In this document: one piece after another, positions 4,925-6,035 of the stretch
How the letters are laid out: every line of letters starts with the position of its first letter
Position numbering within the stretch: the stretch's first letter is position 1
Translations under genes and position numbers: made by a program
Source: an uncultured Clostridia bacterium
Lineage (GTDB): Bacteria; Bacillota; Clostridia; Oscillospirales; Acutalibacteraceae
Direction of reading: 5' to 3'
DNA: 6,035 bases
Assembly: GCA_946187095.1 (NCBI GenBank)
Contig: CAMHPW010000074.1
Span: forward strand, 1 to 6,035
The notes under the pieces: generated by a model
The model's input: only the letters and a program-made list of their open reading frames with translations
Databases searched by the model: none
Told to the model about the DNA's origin: nothing

Positions 4925-6035
4925 ATGACCATTATGCAGATGATCGAAAAAAGAAATCAGGCTATCGAGGCGGCTCGTGCTTTTGCGGCTGCCCACAAGA
5001 ATGAAAACGGTGTCCTGAACGATGCCGACTATGCCGTTTACGAAGGTATGGAAAAGGACATTCAGGACATTTCCCGTGAGATCAGCCGTATGCAGAGAGA
5101 GGACGCTTTGGAGCAGGAACTTTCCAAACCGATGAACACACCGCTGACAAACAAGCCTTTCAAGGGTGAGATTGGCGGCACGGGCAGAGCAAGTGAGGAC
5201 TACAAAAACGCAATGTTAGCGGCACTCCGCAGCAATTTCCGCAATGTATCAAATGTTTTGCAGGAAGGCACGGACGCAGACGGCGGCTATCTCGTTCCCG
5301 AAGAGTACGACAAACGTATTATTGAGGTGCTGAACAGCGAAAATATCATGCGTACTCTCGGCACGAAAATCAAGACCGGCGGCGACCACAAAATCAACAT
5401 TGCCGCCACCAAACCTGCGGCATCTTGGATTGAAGAAGGCGAACCGCTTGTCTGGGGCGATGCGACCTTTGACCAGATTCTCCTTGATGCACACAAGCTC
5501 CATGTGGCTATCAAGATTACGGAGGAACTTCTCTACGATAATTCTTTCGGACTTGAAAGCTACATTACCACGCAGTTCGGCAGAGCACTTGCCAATGCGG
5601 AAGAGGATGCTTTCCTCAACGGCAACGGTCAGGGCAAGCCGACAGGTATTTTTGCGGCAACAGGCGGCGGCAAAGTGGCGGCAACAACCACTGCTCTCAA
5701 AGGTGATGACATCATCAACCTTGTGTATGCCCTGAAAAGACCTTACCGCAAAAAGGCTGCTTTTATCATGAACGATAAAATTCTTGCGACTGTCCGCACT
5801 CTCAAAGATTCGGACGGTCAGTATCTGTGGCAGCAGTCGCTGAAAGACGGCGAACCCGAAAGACTGGCTGGCTACCCTGTTTATACTTCCGAGTATGCAC
5901 CGACAGGCATGATCGCATTCGGCGATTACAGCTACTACAACATCGGCGACAGAGGCACTCGTTCTTTCAAAAAGCTGACCGAACTTTTTGCAGGAAATGA
6001 TATGGTCGGTTTTGTAGCGAAAGAGCGTGTTGACG
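4925..6035 (+). CDS. Major capsid protein, HK97 fold (3' end outside window)
   Basis: This is the main shell protein of the icosahedral head. The frame is open from ATG 4925 to the window edge, giving 370 residues. Family members are usually about 385-420, so a short C-terminal piece is missing. Residues 1-70 are predicted helical and highly charged, like the delta (scaffolding) domain of HK97 gp5, which is removed by the prohead protease. A Gly-rich spacer (about 80-90) precedes the mature body. The QEGTDADGGYLVPEEYDKRI segment (113-132) is the standard N-arm to body transition. An E-loop-like region with HKINIAATKPAASWIEEGEP (155-174) follows, then a spine helix region (197-231) and LNGNGQGKPTGIF (231-243). 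The A-domain strands near AGYPVYTSEYAPTG (315-328) and GDRGTRSFKK (341-350) complete the visible part. The exact processing site cannot be read from sequence. The Shine-Dalgarno AGGAGGAAA (4910-4918) is consensus and starts at the last base of the lysin stop codon. Spacing favours ATG 4925 over the in-frame ATGs at 4934 and 4940. Confidence 0.95.
   Translation, partial: MTIMQMIEKRNQAIEAARAFAAAHKNENGVLNDADYAVYEGMEKDIQDISREISRMQREDALEQELSKPMNTPLTNKPFKGEIGGTGRASEDYKNAMLAALRSNFRNVSNVLQEGTDADGGYLVPEEYDKRIIEVLNSENIMRTLGTKIKTGGDHKINIAATKPAASWIEEGEPLVWGDATFDQILLDAHKLHVAIKITEELLYDNSFGLESYITTQFGRALANAEEDAFLNGNGQGKPTGIFAATGGGKVAATTTALKGDDIINLVYALKRPYRKKAAFIMNDKILATVRTLKDSDGQYLWQQSLKDGEPERLAGYPVYTSEYAPTGMIAFGDYSYYNIGDRGTRSFKKLTELFAGNDMVGFVAKERVD

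Noticed and set aside
5400..5735. 111-residue + strand ORF within the capsid gene
   Set aside because: It overlaps the conserved HK97 capsid body in another frame and has no Shine-Dalgarno.

Overview
The window is the packaging and head end of the late (structural) operon of a tailed double-stranded DNA phage, most likely a prophage. All credible genes lie on the + strand. They read terminase large subunit, portal, ClpP-like prohead protease, a CHAP/Cpl-7 endolysin, then the major capsid protein, which runs off the right edge. The protein families are the HK97-type siphovirus set typical of Clostridia (gut Ruminococcus/Oscillospiraceae-like Firmicutes). Strong GGAGG-type ribosome binding sites, moderate GC content and the standard stop codons fit a Firmicutes host. 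The host assignment is inference; no integrase, attachment site or host gene is visible.

Left edge (1-300): the C-terminal part of a conserved-looking hypothetical protein, open to the window start. Positions 301-420 are non-coding but structured. They hold a perfect 6-bp inverted repeat, a possible sigma-A promoter and, just downstream, a strong GNRA-loop hairpin followed by a T-run that looks like an intrinsic terminator. The terminator abuts the Shine-Dalgarno of a 19-codon ORF (421-480), which precedes the TTG start of terL. The late operon therefore seems to begin with promoter, terminator-like hairpin, mini-ORF and terL, an arrangement that suggests attenuation, antitermination or a structured 5' leader.

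Centre (497-4103): terL, portal and prohead protease are tightly packed, with gaps of 12 nt or overlaps of 8 nt. They supply ATP-driven packaging and DNA cleavage, the portal vertex ring, and processing of the capsid shell.

Right (4116-6035): a complete peptidoglycan hydrolase with a CHAP catalytic domain and two Cpl-7 (CW_7) wall-binding repeats sits between the prohead protease and the major capsid gene. Its spacing to both neighbours is as tight as elsewhere in the operon. Lysins normally sit after the tail genes, so this is the most unusual feature of the window. The major capsid gene follows with an N-terminal helical scaffold-like region and the HK97-fold body.

No small terminase gene, HNH endonuclease, holin, tRNA, CRISPR array or insertion sequence was found. 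I see no clear sign of a wholly new system; the misplaced lysin and the leader architecture are the two points most worth following up.
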